41,187 nt of DNA from an uncultured Collinsella sp. (GCA_934668875.1 CAKUON010000015.1:1-41187), one strand, 5' to 3'; positions 30,788-41,082 are shown, numbered from the stretch's first letter. Made by a program: numbers and translations. Notes: generated by a model not told the origin, from the sequence alone.

Positions 30788-31247
30788 GCGCGAGCGCAAG
30801 CTCATCTCCAAGAATCGCTCGGCTCATCACGAGTACCTTATCGATGAGACCTTTGAGTGCGGCATTGAGCTGAGCGGCACCGAGGTCAAGTCGATTCGCG
30901 AGCGCGCCTGCCAGATCACCGACACCTTTGCACTGATTCGTGGCGGCGAGTGCTGGCTTGTGGGCCTGCATATTCACCCTTATAGTCACGGTGGCGTGTG
31001 GAACCGCGACCCTGATCGCCGTCGTCGTCTGCTGCTCCACCGCAAGGAGATCGATTTCCTCGACGGCAAGCTGCGCAACCGCGGCTATGCCTTGGTACCG
31101 CTGGAGCTTTACTTTAATACCGACGGTCGCGTAAAGCTGCTGCTTGGTCTGGGCCGCGGAAAAAAGCTTTACGACAAGCGCGAAGACATGGCCAAACGTG
31201 ATGTCCAGCGCGAGATCGACCGCGCCCTCAAGGAACGCAATCGCTAG
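30777..31247 (+). CDS. smpB: SsrA-binding protein SmpB
   Basis: Binds tmRNA and brings it to stalled ribosomes for trans-translation. 156 residues, standard length. Conserved blocks: KNRSAHHEYLIDETFECGIE at 12-31, LSGTEVKSIRE near 32, ALIRGGECWLVGLHI near 51, YALVPLELYF near 105, GLGRGKKLYDKRE near 125, and the basic tail that enters the mRNA channel. The start at 30777 (ATG CCC) lies inside the end of the TPR gene after GAGGAGG. No tmRNA gene (ssrA) follows within this window; the downstream gap holds a palindromic element instead. Confidence 0.97.
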   Translation: MPSKRERKLISKNRSAHHEYLIDETFECGIELSGTEVKSIRERACQITDTFALIRGGECWLVGLHIHPYSHGGVWNRDPDRRRRLLLHRKEIDFLDGKLRNRGYALVPLELYFNTDGRVKLLLGLGRGKKLYDKREDMAKRDVQREIDRALKERNR

Positions 31248-31259
31248 GCGCTCTCTATA

Positions 31260-31326
31260 AGTTGCGGTGGAATACGGACTGTTTTGCCTGTTTGAGGGGC
31301 TATTCAGTCCCTATTTCACCGCAACT
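31260..31326. repeat. 67-bp palindromic element
   Basis: 22-bp arms (31260-31281 and 31305-31326) are complementary at 20 of 22 positions, with a 23-nt loop. The left arm begins AGTTGCGGTGGAATA; the right arm ends TTTCACCGCAACT. No coding sequence. It lies 12 bp after smpB. Confidence 0.75.
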
Positions 31327-31369
31327 GCGGGCGTCTCGTCTTTCTTGCTGTTCTGACACATATGTCTCA

Positions 31370-31402
31370 AAGGCGGCGTCCGTTATGGGCGTCGCCTTTT
31401 TT
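31370..31402 (+). terminator. terminator downstream of smpB
   Basis: Stem AAGGCGGCGTCC / GGGCGTCGCCTT with mostly perfect pairing, a 5-nt loop, and T6. Confidence 0.85.
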
Positions 31403-31453
31403 GTGGGTACATACATCCATGAGGTTCCAACCCGGGTTAGGGGAGTGATCGTT

Positions 31454-31957
31454 ATGGACAAGACCGCGTTCTTTACCATGCCGAGTGGGCTGTACGTGGT
31501 GAGCGCCGCGGCAGATGGGCTGCGCGCCGGCTGCGTCATCAACACGGCGGTGCAGGTGACGTCCATGCCGCCGCGCATCTCGGTTGCCGTGAACAAGGAT
31601 AACGTCACCTCGGGCGTCATCGCGTCAGCCAAGGCTTTTGCGCTGACCGTGATCGACCAGACGGCCGACATGCTCTACATCGGTAACTTTGGCTTTCGCA
31701 CCAGCAGTGATTACGACAAGTTTGCTAAGTACGAGACCCGCGAGACGGCTCTGGGCATGCCTTATGTGCCTGAGCACGCGGCGGCCCTGTTTAGCTGCCG
31801 CCTGATTGACACCGTGGATGTGGGCACGCACCTACTGTTTATCGGCGAGGTCGAGGATGTCGGGCGTCTGAGTGACGAGACGCCGCTCACCTACGATTAC
31901 TACCACAAGGTCCTGAAGGGCAAGACGCCGCCCAAGGCATCTTCGTATCAGGGGTAG
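31454..31957 (+). CDS. flavin reductase family protein (FMN-binding split barrel)
   Basis: 167 residues from ATG 31454 (AGGGGAG upstream). Flavin-reductase/flavoredoxin pattern: TMPSGLYVVSAAADGLRAGC at 8-27, NTAVQVTSMPPRISVAVNKD near 30-49, and later TADMLYIGNFGFRTSSDYDK near 75-94. It binds FMN and passes electrons from NAD(P)H or a redox partner. The next gene is a mini-rubredoxin. In some anaerobes these two domains are fused (high-molecular-weight rubredoxin in Moorella), so the pair probably works together in oxygen or peroxide detoxification. Confidence 0.9.
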   Translation: MDKTAFFTMPSGLYVVSAAADGLRAGCVINTAVQVTSMPPRISVAVNKDNVTSGVIASAKAFALTVIDQTADMLYIGNFGFRTSSDYDKFAKYETRETALGMPYVPEHAAALFSCRLIDTVDVGTHLLFIGEVEDVGRLSDETPLTYDYYHKVLKGKTPPKASSYQG

Positions 31958-31974
31958 AAATGCTCTAAAAACAC

Positions 31975-32002
31975 TTGCATTATATTATTGAGAATCTATA
32001 CT
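31975..32002 (+). promoter_or_regulatory. promoter between flavin reductase and rubredoxin genes
   Basis: TTGCAT (31975-31980) and TATACT (31997-32002), spacer 16 bp, in a conspicuously AT-rich 40-bp stretch. Confidence 0.6.
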
Positions 32003-32046
32003 AATAAGTGAAGTACATCAGCAGTCACGTTCGAGAGGAGAACATC

Positions 32047-32190
32047 ATGGCTGAGGAGAAGAAGACCTATAAGTTCGTGTGCACCGTTTGCGGTTACGAG
32101 GTCGAGGTCGACACGCCCGAGCTGCCCGAGGATTACGTGTGCCCGGTGTGCGGCGTCGGTCCCGATCAGTTTGAGCTTGTCGAGGAGTAG
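32047..32190 (+). CDS. short rubredoxin
   Basis: 47-residue iron protein for single-electron transfer. Four iron ligands: C12 and C15 (CTVCGY) and C32 and C35 (CPVCG). It is shorter than standard rubredoxins (about 52-54) because the loop between the two knuckles is trimmed to [14 protein letters not shown]. The same short form occurs as a domain in rubrerythrins and high-molecular-weight rubredoxin. ATG 32047 follows GAGAGGAG. It has its own promoter and a strong terminator, so it may be expressed separately from the flavin reductase 89 bp upstream. Confidence 0.93.
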   Translation: MAEEKKTYKFVCTVCGYEVEVDTPELPEDYVCPVCGVGPDQFELVEE

Positions 32191-32230
32191 CTCGCAGGCA
32201 TACGGCGATTAGCCATACAGAGCTCTGTCC

Positions 32231-32268
32231 AAGGGCCCCGGTCGTATGTTTCGGCCGGGGCCCTTTTT
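32231..32268 (+). terminator. terminator of the rubredoxin gene
   Basis: Perfect 11-bp stem AAGGGCCCCGG / CCGGGGCCCTT with a 13-nt loop and T5. Confidence 0.93.
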
Positions 32269-32296
32269 GGTGCAAGGGGATCGTATTTGTCCGATT

Positions 32297-32353
32297 GTCT
32301 CGATTTGTAATAGCAAGGGGCGGAAATTGGCCCCATCTGTTACAAATCGAGAC
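32297..32353. repeat. 57-bp palindromic repeat, copy 1
   Basis: 16-bp arms GTCTCGATTTGTAATA / TGTTACAAATCGAGAC (one mismatch) enclose 25 bases with an inner GGGGC / GCCCC stem. Homologous copies at 34618-34674 and 34698-34754. It lies between the convergent rubredoxin and mntH genes. Confidence 0.85.
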
Positions 32354-32380
32354 GTTTGGCTGGGCGGGCGTGCAGTTTCG

Positions 32381-33637
32381 TTACATCCCTGCCAGCAGCA
32401 CGGCGTCGAGCGCCGTTACGACAACACCAATCCCTACAAGCAGCACGTTGAGCGGGCGCGAGTTGGCGTATTTGCCCATGACGCGGCGCGAGCTGGTGAG
32501 TCGTATGAGCACGAAGACCGTGATCGGCAGCTGGAGCGACAGTAGCGCCTGGCTCCAGATGAGACCTTCAAAAGGATTCGAAACAACCAGGCAGGCTGCG
32601 ACTGCGCCGGCAAAGCAGAGCACCACGCCAATCGATGAGTGCCGGTCGTGGATGTCGTATTCTTCGTCGAACATGCCGGCCGTAATGGTGCCGGCCGCCA
32701 TGCCCGCCGTCACGCTGCTCGAGAGGCCCGCGAACAGCAGCGCCACGGCAAAGATGATCGAGCTCGCCGGACCCAGGATGGGGGAGAGCGTGGCGGCCGC
32801 GACAGCGAGGTCGTCTACGACGATGCCGTGGGCAAAGAAGGTCGTCGCGGCCAGGATGACCATCGCCGAGTTGATTGACCAGCCCACACCCATCGAAAAG
32901 AGCGTATCGAAGAGCTCGTAGCGCAGGCGCTCCTCGATAACCTGCTCGCCTTGGCCTTCGAAGTGCATGGATTGGATGACCTCGGAGTGCAGAAAGAGGT
33001 TGTGGGGCATGACGACCGCCCCCAGGATGCTGACGACGATGGCGGCCGAGTCGGTGGGCATGCTGGGTGTGGTCCAGCCTGCGGCGGCTTGCGGCCAGTC
33101 GACTTTGACCAGCGCGAGCTCAGCCAAAAACGACAGGCCCACTATGCCAACGAAGGCGATAATCCAGCGCTCGGCACGTTTGTAGGAGCTCGTCATGAGC
33201 ATCGCCATCGATGCCGCCGATACGATGACGCAGCCGGCGCGCACGGGTAGCCCAAAGAGCATCTGGAGCGCGATCGCACCGCCCAGGACCTCGGCCATGG
33301 CGGTGGCGACGGTTGCGAGATACGCACTAGCGAGCACGGCGCGTCCGACGGGGCGGGGGAGATGGCGGGTCGTGGCTTCGGCAAGGCAGGCGCCCGTGGC
33401 GATGCCCAAGTGCGCTGCGTTGTGCTGCAAGACGATCAGCATAATCGTAGACAGCGTGACCACCCACAGTAGCGCGTAGCCAAATTGCGAGCCCGCGGCC
33501 ATGTTGGAGGCCCAATTGCCCGGATCGATAAAGCCGACGGTGACGAGCAGCCCGGGGCCGATGTGCCGGGCGATGTCCAGGCCGCCGTGGCCTCCGGTAC
33601 GGCGCGAACCATAGTGTTGTTTGAGATGGTTGAGCAT
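32381..33637 (-). CDS. mntH: Nramp family divalent metal (Mn2+) transporter
   Basis: Proton-coupled manganese/iron importer in the cytoplasmic membrane. 418 residues, about eleven helices. Metal-binding TM1 motif GFIDPGNWASN near residues 36-46 and TM6 motif VVMPHNLFLHS near 208-218, with Asp, Asn and Met at the canonical ligand positions. Start ATG 33637 follows AGGAG; 12 upstream in-frame codons lack a ribosome binding site. gpmA lies 75 bp upstream on the same strand, with a hairpin GCGCGGCG / CGCCGCGC between them (33660-33694), so mntH may be a separate unit. No MntR or Fur box was clear. Confidence 0.93.
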   Translation of the reverse strand: MLNHLKQHYGSRRTGGHGGLDIARHIGPGLLVTVGFIDPGNWASNMAAGSQFGYALLWVVTLSTIMLIVLQHNAAHLGIATGACLAEATTRHLPRPVGRAVLASAYLATVATAMAEVLGGAIALQMLFGLPVRAGCVIVSAASMAMLMTSSYKRAERWIIAFVGIVGLSFLAELALVKVDWPQAAAGWTTPSMPTDSAAIVVSILGAVVMPHNLFLHSEVIQSMHFEGQGEQVIEERLRYELFDTLFSMGVGWSINSAMVILAATTFFAHGIVVDDLAVAAATLSPILGPASSIIFAVALLFAGLSSSVTAGMAAGTITAGMFDEEYDIHDRHSSIGVVLCFAGAVAACLVVSNPFEGLIWSQALLSLQLPITVFVLIRLTSSRRVMGKYANSRPLNVLLVGIGVVVTALDAVLLAGM

Positions 33638-33712
33638 GGTCGGCTCCTGCGTGCGGACGGCGCGGCGTCGCAAAGGGGTCGTACGGCGCCGCGCGTTGAG
33701 CTTGAGATGGGA

Positions 33713-34486
33713 CTACTTGTGCGCCTTGCCCTGATTGGCAACGGCGTCGATCTTGGCGGCGATGGTTGCCGGGTCACCGATGTAGCGCTTGTCGAGGACG
33801 TTGAAATCGGTGTCGAAGGTGTAGACGAGCGGCACACCGGTGGGGATGTTGACCTTGAGGATTTCCTCGGGCGTGAGATGCTCAAACTTCATGACGAGCG
33901 AGCGCAGGGAGTTGCCGTGTGCGGCGATGAGCACGCGTTTGCCGGCGAGCATTTGGGAGCGAATCTCGTCCTCAAAATAGGGCCAGGCGCGGGCGATTGT
34001 GTCTTTGAGGCACTCGGTGTAGGGCAGCTGGTCGGGTGCGATGTCGCGGTATTGCTCCTGGGTGTGGGGGTCGCGCGTGTCGCCCGGATCGAGCGCCGGC
34101 GGGCAGACATCGAAGGAGCGGCGCCAGATGAGCACCTGCTCATCGCCGTGCTCTGCTGCGGCATCGGCTTTGTTGAGACCCTGCAGCGCGCCGTAGTGAC
34201 GCTCGTTGAGTTTCCAGGACTTGATGACGGGCAGCCACTCGCGGTCCATCTGGCCGAGCACGATGTTGAGGGTGTGGATTGCGCGCTTGAGGCGCGAGGT
34301 GTAGCAGATGTCAAAGTCGAAACCCGCCTCTTTGAGGGCGCGGCCGCCTGCCGCCGCCTCTTCGCGGCCCGTGTCGGTGAGCTCGACATCGGTCCAGCCG
34401 GTGAACAGGTTGAGCTTGTTCCACTCGGATTCTCCGTGACGGATAAGGACGAGTTGCATCGTCTGCTGCTCTGCTTGGTGTGCCAT
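33713..34486 (-). CDS. gpmA: 2,3-bisphosphoglycerate-dependent phosphoglycerate mutase
   Basis: Interconverts 3- and 2-phosphoglycerate in glycolysis through a phosphohistidine. 257 residues. Catalytic LIRHGESEWNKLNLFTGWTD near residues 14-33 (H17), active-site glutamate in ERHYGALQGLNK near 94, and second histidine in IAAHGNSLRSL near 190. Start ATG 34486 follows AAGGAGG. The 8-residue N-terminal extension before MQLVLIRHG is slightly longer than usual, and ATG 34459 is an alternative start without an equally good ribosome binding site. Upstream are two tandem 57-bp palindromic repeats. Confidence 0.96.
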   Translation of the reverse strand: MAHQAEQQTMQLVLIRHGESEWNKLNLFTGWTDVELTDTGREEAAAGGRALKEAGFDFDICYTSRLKRAIHTLNIVLGQMDREWLPVIKSWKLNERHYGALQGLNKADAAAEHGDEQVLIWRRSFDVCPPALDPGDTRDPHTQEQYRDIAPDQLPYTECLKDTIARAWPYFEDEIRSQMLAGKRVLIAAHGNSLRSLVMKFEHLTPEEILKVNIPTGVPLVYTFDTDFNVLDKRYIGDPATIAAKIDAVANQGKAHK

Positions 34487-34617
34487 GGGGGCCTCCTTGA
34501 TCTGGCACAGCGTGCGTGCCGTTTACTTGACGCCGCAAAGGATACCCGTTTTAGGCTCAAAAGTTAACCAAGACTAACAAAATCGTTAATTTGGATATGC
34601 TTGGTGCAAAGGGAATT
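34487..34617. other. divergent intergenic region, gpmA side
   Basis: AT-rich stretch at 34550-34605 that presumably holds the leftward gpmA promoter. No unambiguous -10/-35 pair was found. No gene. Confidence 0.4.
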
Positions 34618-34674
34618 GTCTCAATCTGTAACATCTGGGGGCCGAAGTTGGCTCTATCTGTTACAGATTTAGAC
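34618..34674. repeat. 57-bp palindromic repeat, copy 2
   Basis: Arms GTCTCAATCTGTAACA (34618-34633) and TGTTACAGATTTAGAC (34659-34674), 25-base interior sharing 18 of 25 positions with copy 1. Confidence 0.85.
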
Positions 34675-34697
34675 AAACGGCGCCCGTCCTGCAGAAA

Positions 34698-34754
34698 ATC
34701 TCAATCTGTAACAGTTAGACGTCCAAATGGGCTCCTCGTGTTACAGATCGAGAC
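34698..34754. repeat. 57-bp palindromic repeat, copy 3
   Basis: Arms ATCTCAATCTGTAACA (34698-34713) and TGTTACAGATCGAGAC (34739-34754), again with a 25-base interior. Tandem with copy 2, 23 bp apart. A partial end (CATCTGTTACG) recurs at about 34784-34794. Confidence 0.85.
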
Positions 34755-34897
34755 AATACGCAGCCCTGCCGTCCCCGAGAGACCATCTGTTACGTGCGTT
34801 ACGCGATTGTTTCGAAACGGGTGGGAAACACAACGGGCCGGCGATGCTCCTAGTATGCCTATTCAACTGACTGTCTAATATCTAGGGGAGGATCGCG
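34755..34897. other. upstream region of gltB
   Basis: No gene. GTTTCGAAAC palindrome at about 34809-34818. TAATAT at about 34876-34881 is a possible -10 without a good -35. The ribosome binding site GGGGAGG precedes gltB. Confidence 0.35.
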
Positions 34898-37800
34898 ATG
34901 CAGGCAGATTCCGCTCAGCAGCAGGGCCTTTATCGCCCCGAATTCGACCACGATGCATGTGGCATCGGCGCGCTTGCCGATATCAACGGTGAGCGCCATC
35001 ACCAGATTCTGGACGACGCATTGTCCATTCTGGTCAACTTGGAGCACCGCGGCGGTACGGGACTCGAGAAGAACACCGGCGACGGTGCCGGCATCCTGTT
35101 CCAGGTTCCGCATCACTTTTTCCGCAAAGAGGCTCAAAAGTGCGGCCAGATTCTGCCGGCAGAGGGCGACTATGGCGTGGCTATGCTGTTCTTCCCGCAG
35201 GATGACAAGGGCGTAGAGGATGCCCGTCGCGTGTTTGAGGAGGGCTGCGCCGAGGCCGGCGTGCCGCTGCTCTTTTGGCGCGAGGTGCCCGTCGATCCGC
35301 ACGACCTGGGCGAGACGGCACGCGCCTGCATGCCTACCATCCTGCAGGCCTTCCTGGGCCGCCCCGACGACACGCCCGCCGGTGACGCCTTTGAGCGCCG
35401 CCTGTATGTGTGCCGCCGCACCATCGAGAAGAAGGCCGACGCCGAGTTCGCCCTGCGCGACAAGATCTTCTACGTGTGCTCCATGAGCTCGCGCACCATC
35501 GTGTACAAGGGTATGCTCGTCGCCACGCAGATGCGCCGCTTCTTCATCGACCTCAACGACGCCGCCGTCAAGACGGCCGTGGCGCTCGTCCACTCGCGTT
35601 ACTCCACCAACACCACGCCCAGCTGGGAGCGCGCGCACCCCAACCGCTTTATCATCCACAACGGCGAGATCAACACCCTCAAGGGCAACGTCAACTGGAT
35701 CCGCGCCCGCGAACCCAACCTGTACAGCCCCGTGCTGCAGCACGATCTTGAGCGCGTGATGCCCATCATCAATCGTGAGGGTTCCGACTCCGCGATTCTG
35801 GACAACGTACTCGAGTTCCTAGTCATGAACGGTCGTCCGCTCACGCGCGCCGCATCCATGCTGCTGCCCGAGCCGTGGGATCACAATGACAGCCTGAGCG
35901 AGGAGCGCCGCGCCTACGACGCCTACCAGTCCATGCTCATGGAGCCGTGGGACGGTCCGGCTGCCATCGCCTTTACCGACGGCCGTACCTTGGGTGCCGC
36001 CCTCGACCGTAACGGCCTGCGCCCGGCCCGCTACTACGTGACGCGCGACGGCCGCTTTATGCTGGCGAGCGAGGTGGGCACCATCGAGGTGCGCCCCGAG
36101 AACATCCTGACGAGTGGCTGCCTGGGACCGGGCCAGATGCTCGAGGTCGACTTTGCCCGCGGCCGCGTGATCTACAACGACGAGCTGCGCGCCCGCTACG
36201 CCAAGGAAAAGCCCTACCGCGATTGGATCGCCGAGGAGACGCTGACCGTCGACGCGCTCGACAAGCCCGCTGCTGCAACGCCGGCCGAGGACGCCGAGGT
36301 GCCCGCCGCCGTGCGCATGGCAAAGCTCGGCTATCACTGGGACGACGTCGACGAGGTCGTGCGCCCCATGGCCCAGCAGGGCAAGGCCCCGCTCGCCTCG
36401 ATGGGCATCGATGCTCCGCTGGCCTGCCTGTCCAAGAAGACGCGCTCGTTCTACGACTACTTCTATCAGCTGTTCGCCCAGGTCACGAACCCGCCGATCG
36501 ACGCCCTGCGCGAGCATATGGTCACCTCGACCACGCTCTACCTGGGCAACCACGGCAACCTACTCGAGGACTCCCGCGCCGCTTGCCAGCTGGTGCGCCT
36601 GGAGCGCCCACTGCTCAACGAGGAAGAGTTCGACCGCATCTGCGCCATCGACCGTGTTGGCTTTAAGACCCGCCGTTTCTGTGCCGTCTACCGCCGCGAT
36701 GCCGGCGAGGGCGCGCTGCAGGCTGCGCTCAAGCAGCTTGCCGAGGACGTTGAGGCCGCGGTCCGCGATGGCGTGAACATCGTGGTGCTGAGCGACCGTG
36801 CTGCCGCGGGCGAGGTGCCCGTGCCGTCGCTGCTCGCCGTGGGCTGCGTTCACAACCACCTGATCCGCGCCGGCGTGCGCACCTTTGCCGACATCGTTGT
36901 GGAGTGCGGCGACGCCGTGTCCCCGCACGACTTTGCGGCGCTGGTGGGCTACTCCGCGAGCGGCATCTATCCGTACAACGCGCACGCGTGCATCCGCGAT
37001 CTGGCGGCACGCGGCGACTTGGACGTGACGGCCGAGCAGGGCATCGACAACTACAACAAGGCAGCGACCGCCGGCATCGTCTCCATCATGTCCAAGATGG
37101 GCATCTCCACGGTGCAGAGCTACCATTCGGCGCAGATCTTCGAGGCCGTGGGCTTTACGCCGGAGTTCGTCAACGCGTACTTCGCCGGCACGGTGAGCCG
37201 TGTGGGCGGTATGGGTGTCGAGGACGTTGAGCGCGAGCAGAACGAGCGCTACGACGCCGCGCTCGCCATCCTTAAGAGCCCGGCTCCCGATCAGCTGCCT
37301 ACGCTGGGCCTGACCAAGTGGCGACCGCTCGGCGGCGAGGATCACCTTATCGATCCGCAGACCGTCTACCTGCTGCAGACTGCTTGCCGCGAGGACAGCT
37401 ACGACACCTTTAAGGAGTACAGCGCCCGCTTGCACCGCACCGGCCGTGCCGTGCGCCTGCGCGACCTGCTGGACTTTGACGACAGTGGCCGCACCCCGGT
37501 GGCGCTCGACGAGGTCGAGCCCGCGCTCAACATCGTCCGCCGCTTTAACACCGGTGCCATGTCGTATGGCTCCATCAGCAAAGAGGCACACGAGTGCATG
37601 GCCATCGCCATGAACCGCCTGCACGGCCGTTCCAACTCCGGCGAGGGCGGAGAGGATCCTCGTCGCGAGACCCCGCTGGTCAACGGTGATTCCAAGAACT
37701 CCGCGATCAAGCAGGTGGCAAGTGCGCGCTTTGGCGTGACGAGCCGCTACCTGTGCAGCGCCTTCGAGATTCAGATCAAGATGGCCCAGGGCGCCAAGCC

Positions 37801-39595
37801 CGGCGAGGGCGGTCACCTGCCCGGCAAGAAGGTCTACCCCTGGATCGCCGAGGTTCGTCAGTCCACGCCCGGCATCGGCCTGATCTCGCCTCCGCCGCAC
37901 CACGACATCTACTCTATCGAGGACCTGGCAGAGCTGATCTTTGACCTTAAGAACGCCAACCCCGGCGCACGCGTGTCGGTCAAGCTGGTCAGCGAGGCCG
38001 GCGTCGGCACCATCGCCACTGGTGTTGCCAAGGGCGCTGCCGACAAGATTTTGATCAGCGGCCACAATGGCGGCTCGGGTGCCGCTGCGCGCGATTCCAT
38101 TTGGCACGCCGGCCTGCCGCTGGAGCTCGGCCTTGCCGAGGCTCAGCAGACGCTGCTGCAAAACGGCCTGCGCTCGCGCGTGGTGCTCGAGGCCGACGGT
38201 AAGCTCATGGACGGTACTGACGTCGCCGTTGCCTGCCTGCTGGGTGCCGAGGAGTTTGGCTTTGCGACCATGCCGCTCATCTCCATGGGCTGCCTCATGC
38301 AGCGCGATTGCCAGCAGGACACCTGCCCGGCCGGCATCGCTACGCAGAACTGCCGCCTGCGCCACGGCTTCCGCGGCAAGCCCGAGCACGTTGAGCACTT
38401 TATGCTCTTTGTTGCCGAGCAGCTGCGCGAGGTCATGGCGCGCCTGGGCTTCCGCACCATCGACGAGATGGTCGGCCATCCCGAGTGCTTGCGTCAGATC
38501 GAGGTGCCGGGCAACCGCAAGGCCAACTTGCTGGATCTGACGCCCGTGCTGGCGAGCGCGACCTGCGAGTTCGGTGCCCACATCCCGGGTGCCGACGGTC
38601 GTCACTTCCTGCCGCAGATGGCCGCGGACAGCGAGCTCGACAAGACGCTCGACTCCACGCTGTTCGTGCCCTACACGGCCGACGCCCGCGCACATCTGCG
38701 TCCGATTCGCTTCCGCGCCGATATCGCCAACGTCAACCGCTGCGTGGGCACCATCCTGGGCAACGCGGTGACCAAGGCACATCCCGAGGGCCTGCCTTCC
38801 GGCTCCATCACCATCGATTGCGATGGCTCGGCCGGTCAGAGCTTTGGCGCCTTTTTGCCGCGCGGCGTTACGCTCAACGTGTGCGGCGACGCCAACGACT
38901 ACTTTGGCAAGGGCCTTTCGGGCGGCGAGGTTTCGGTGCGCCCCAACCCGCGTGCGACCTACAAGTTCGACGAGAACATCATCGTGGGCAACGTTGCGTT
39001 CTTTGGCGCCACGAGCGGCCGCGGCTTTATCAACGGCCTGGCCGGCCAGCGCTTTGGCGTGCGTAACTCCGGTGCCACGGTGGTGGTCGAGGGCTGTGGC
39101 AACCACGGCTGCGAGTACATGACGGGTGGCTTGGCACTCATTCTGGGCGAGGTCGGTCAGAACTTCGCCGCCGGCATGACGGGCGGTGTGGCCTATGTCT
39201 ATGACCAGTACGGTACGCTTGATGCCCGCGTGAACCACGAGAGCGTTGAGCTCAAGGCCCCGACGGCCGACGAGCTGGCGCAGATCCGCGTGCTCATCCA
39301 GGAGCACGTGGACGCGACGCAGAGCCCGCGCGGCATTAAGCTGCTCTACAGCTTCGACTCGATGAGCAAGCGCTTTGTGAAGGTCATCCCGACCGAGTAC
39401 GAGCGCGTGCTGGCGATTGTCGCCGCCGCCGAGGCCGCGGGCAAGACGCATGCGCAGGCCGAGGAGCTGGCGTTTGACATTGTGACCGGTCGCGCGAGTG
39501 CCGCGGATGTCGCTCGCTTTGATGTTGCGGGTGGCGCTGGTGCCGCGCCTGCGGCCGCTGCCAGCCCTGTTGCTTCGACCAAGAAGGAGGCGTAA
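34898..39595 (+). CDS. gltB: glutamate synthase, large subunit
   Basis: Makes two glutamates from glutamine and 2-oxoglutarate, using electrons from GltD. 1565 residues, usual length. The class II glutamine amidotransferase domain is N-terminal (to about 420), with the probable nucleophile C21 in HDACGIG, which requires removal of a 20-residue propeptide. The central linker domain is at about 470-780. The FMN-binding synthase barrel is at about 830-1210 (GEGGHLPGKKVYPWIAEVRQ; SGHNGGSGAA), with 3Fe-4S cysteines C1132, C1138 and C1143. The C-terminal beta-helix follows (GGEVSVRPNP; GGLALILGE). The last 40 residues are an Ala-rich tail. Start ATG 34898 follows GGGGAGG. gltD follows 5 bp later in the same operon. 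Confidence 0.97.
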   Translation: MQADSAQQQGLYRPEFDHDACGIGALADINGERHHQILDDALSILVNLEHRGGTGLEKNTGDGAGILFQVPHHFFRKEAQKCGQILPAEGDYGVAMLFFPQDDKGVEDARRVFEEGCAEAGVPLLFWREVPVDPHDLGETARACMPTILQAFLGRPDDTPAGDAFERRLYVCRRTIEKKADAEFALRDKIFYVCSMSSRTIVYKGMLVATQMRRFFIDLNDAAVKTAVALVHSRYSTNTTPSWERAHPNRFIIHNGEINTLKGNVNWIRAREPNLYSPVLQHDLERVMPIINREGSDSAILDNVLEFLVMNGRPLTRAASMLLPEPWDHNDSLSEERRAYDAYQSMLMEPWDGPAAIAFTDGRTLGAALDRNGLRPARYYVTRDGRFMLASEVGTIEVRPENILTSGCLGPGQMLEVDFARGRVIYNDELRARYAKEKPYRDWIAEETLTVDALDKPAAATPAEDAEVPAAVRMAKLGYHWDDVDEVVRPMAQQGKAPLASMGIDAPLACLSKKTRSFYDYFYQLFAQVTNPPIDALREHMVTSTTLYLGNHGNLLEDSRAACQLVRLERPLLNEEEFDRICAIDRVGFKTRRFCAVYRRDAGEGALQAALKQLAEDVEAAVRDGVNIVVLSDRAAAGEVPVPSLLAVGCVHNHLIRAGVRTFADIVVECGDAVSPHDFAALVGYSASGIYPYNAHACIRDLAARGDLDVTAEQGIDNYNKAATAGIVSIMSKMGISTVQSYHSAQIFEAVGFTPEFVNAYFAGTVSRVGGMGVEDVEREQNERYDAALAILKSPAPDQLPTLGLTKWRPLGGEDHLIDPQTVYLLQTACREDSYDTFKEYSARLHRTGRAVRLRDLLDFDDSGRTPVALDEVEPALNIVRRFNTGAMSYGSISKEAHECMAIAMNRLHGRSNSGEGGEDPRRETPLVNGDSKNSAIKQVASARFGVTSRYLCSAFEIQIKMAQGAKPGEGGHLPGKKVYPWIAEVRQSTPGIGLISPPPHHDIYSIEDLAELIFDLKNANPGARVSVKLVSEAGVGTIATGVAKGAADKILISGHNGGSGAAARDSIWHAGLPLELGLAEAQQTLLQNGLRSRVVLEADGKLMDGTDVAVACLLGAEEFGFATMPLISMGCLMQRDCQQDTCPAGIATQNCRLRHGFRGKPEHVEHFMLFVAEQLREVMARLGFRTIDEMVGHPECLRQIEVPGNRKANLLDLTPVLASATCEFGAHIPGADGRHFLPQMAADSELDKTLDSTLFVPYTADARAHLRPIRFRADIANVNRCVGTILGNAVTKAHPEGLPSGSITIDCDGSAGQSFGAFLPRGVTLNVCGDANDYFGKGLSGGEVSVRPNPRATYKFDENIIVGNVAFFGATSGRGFINGLAGQRFGVRNSGATVVVEGCGNHGCEYMTGGLALILGEVGQNFAAGMTGGVAYVYDQYGTLDARVNHESVELKAPTADELAQIRVLIQEHVDATQSPRGIKLLYSFDSMSKRFVKVIPTEYERVLAIVAAAEAAGKTHAQAEELAFDIVTGRASAADVARFDVAGGAGAAPAAAASPVASTKKEA

Positions 39596-39600
39596 GTGCC

Positions 39601-41082
<1,482 letters not shown>

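Noticed and set aside
31248..31453. Possible tmRNA (ssrA) next to smpB
   Set aside because: The gap is only about 200 bp, lacks a tRNA-Ala-like acceptor and CCA-proximal T-arm, and is explained by a palindrome and a terminator.
31981..32010. Fur or PerR box in the AT-rich stretch before rubredoxin
   Set aside because: Only about 6 of 10 symmetric positions match; the AT-rich block is adequately explained by the promoter.
34618..34754. CRISPR-like array from the tandem 57-bp repeats
   Set aside because: Only two adjacent units, each a palindrome with a homologous interior rather than unique spacers, and no cas genes.
34859..35743. Minus-strand 294-codon frame opposite the start of gltB
   Set aside because: Antisense shadow of a GC-rich gene; gltB motifs and ribosome binding site are clear on the plus strand.
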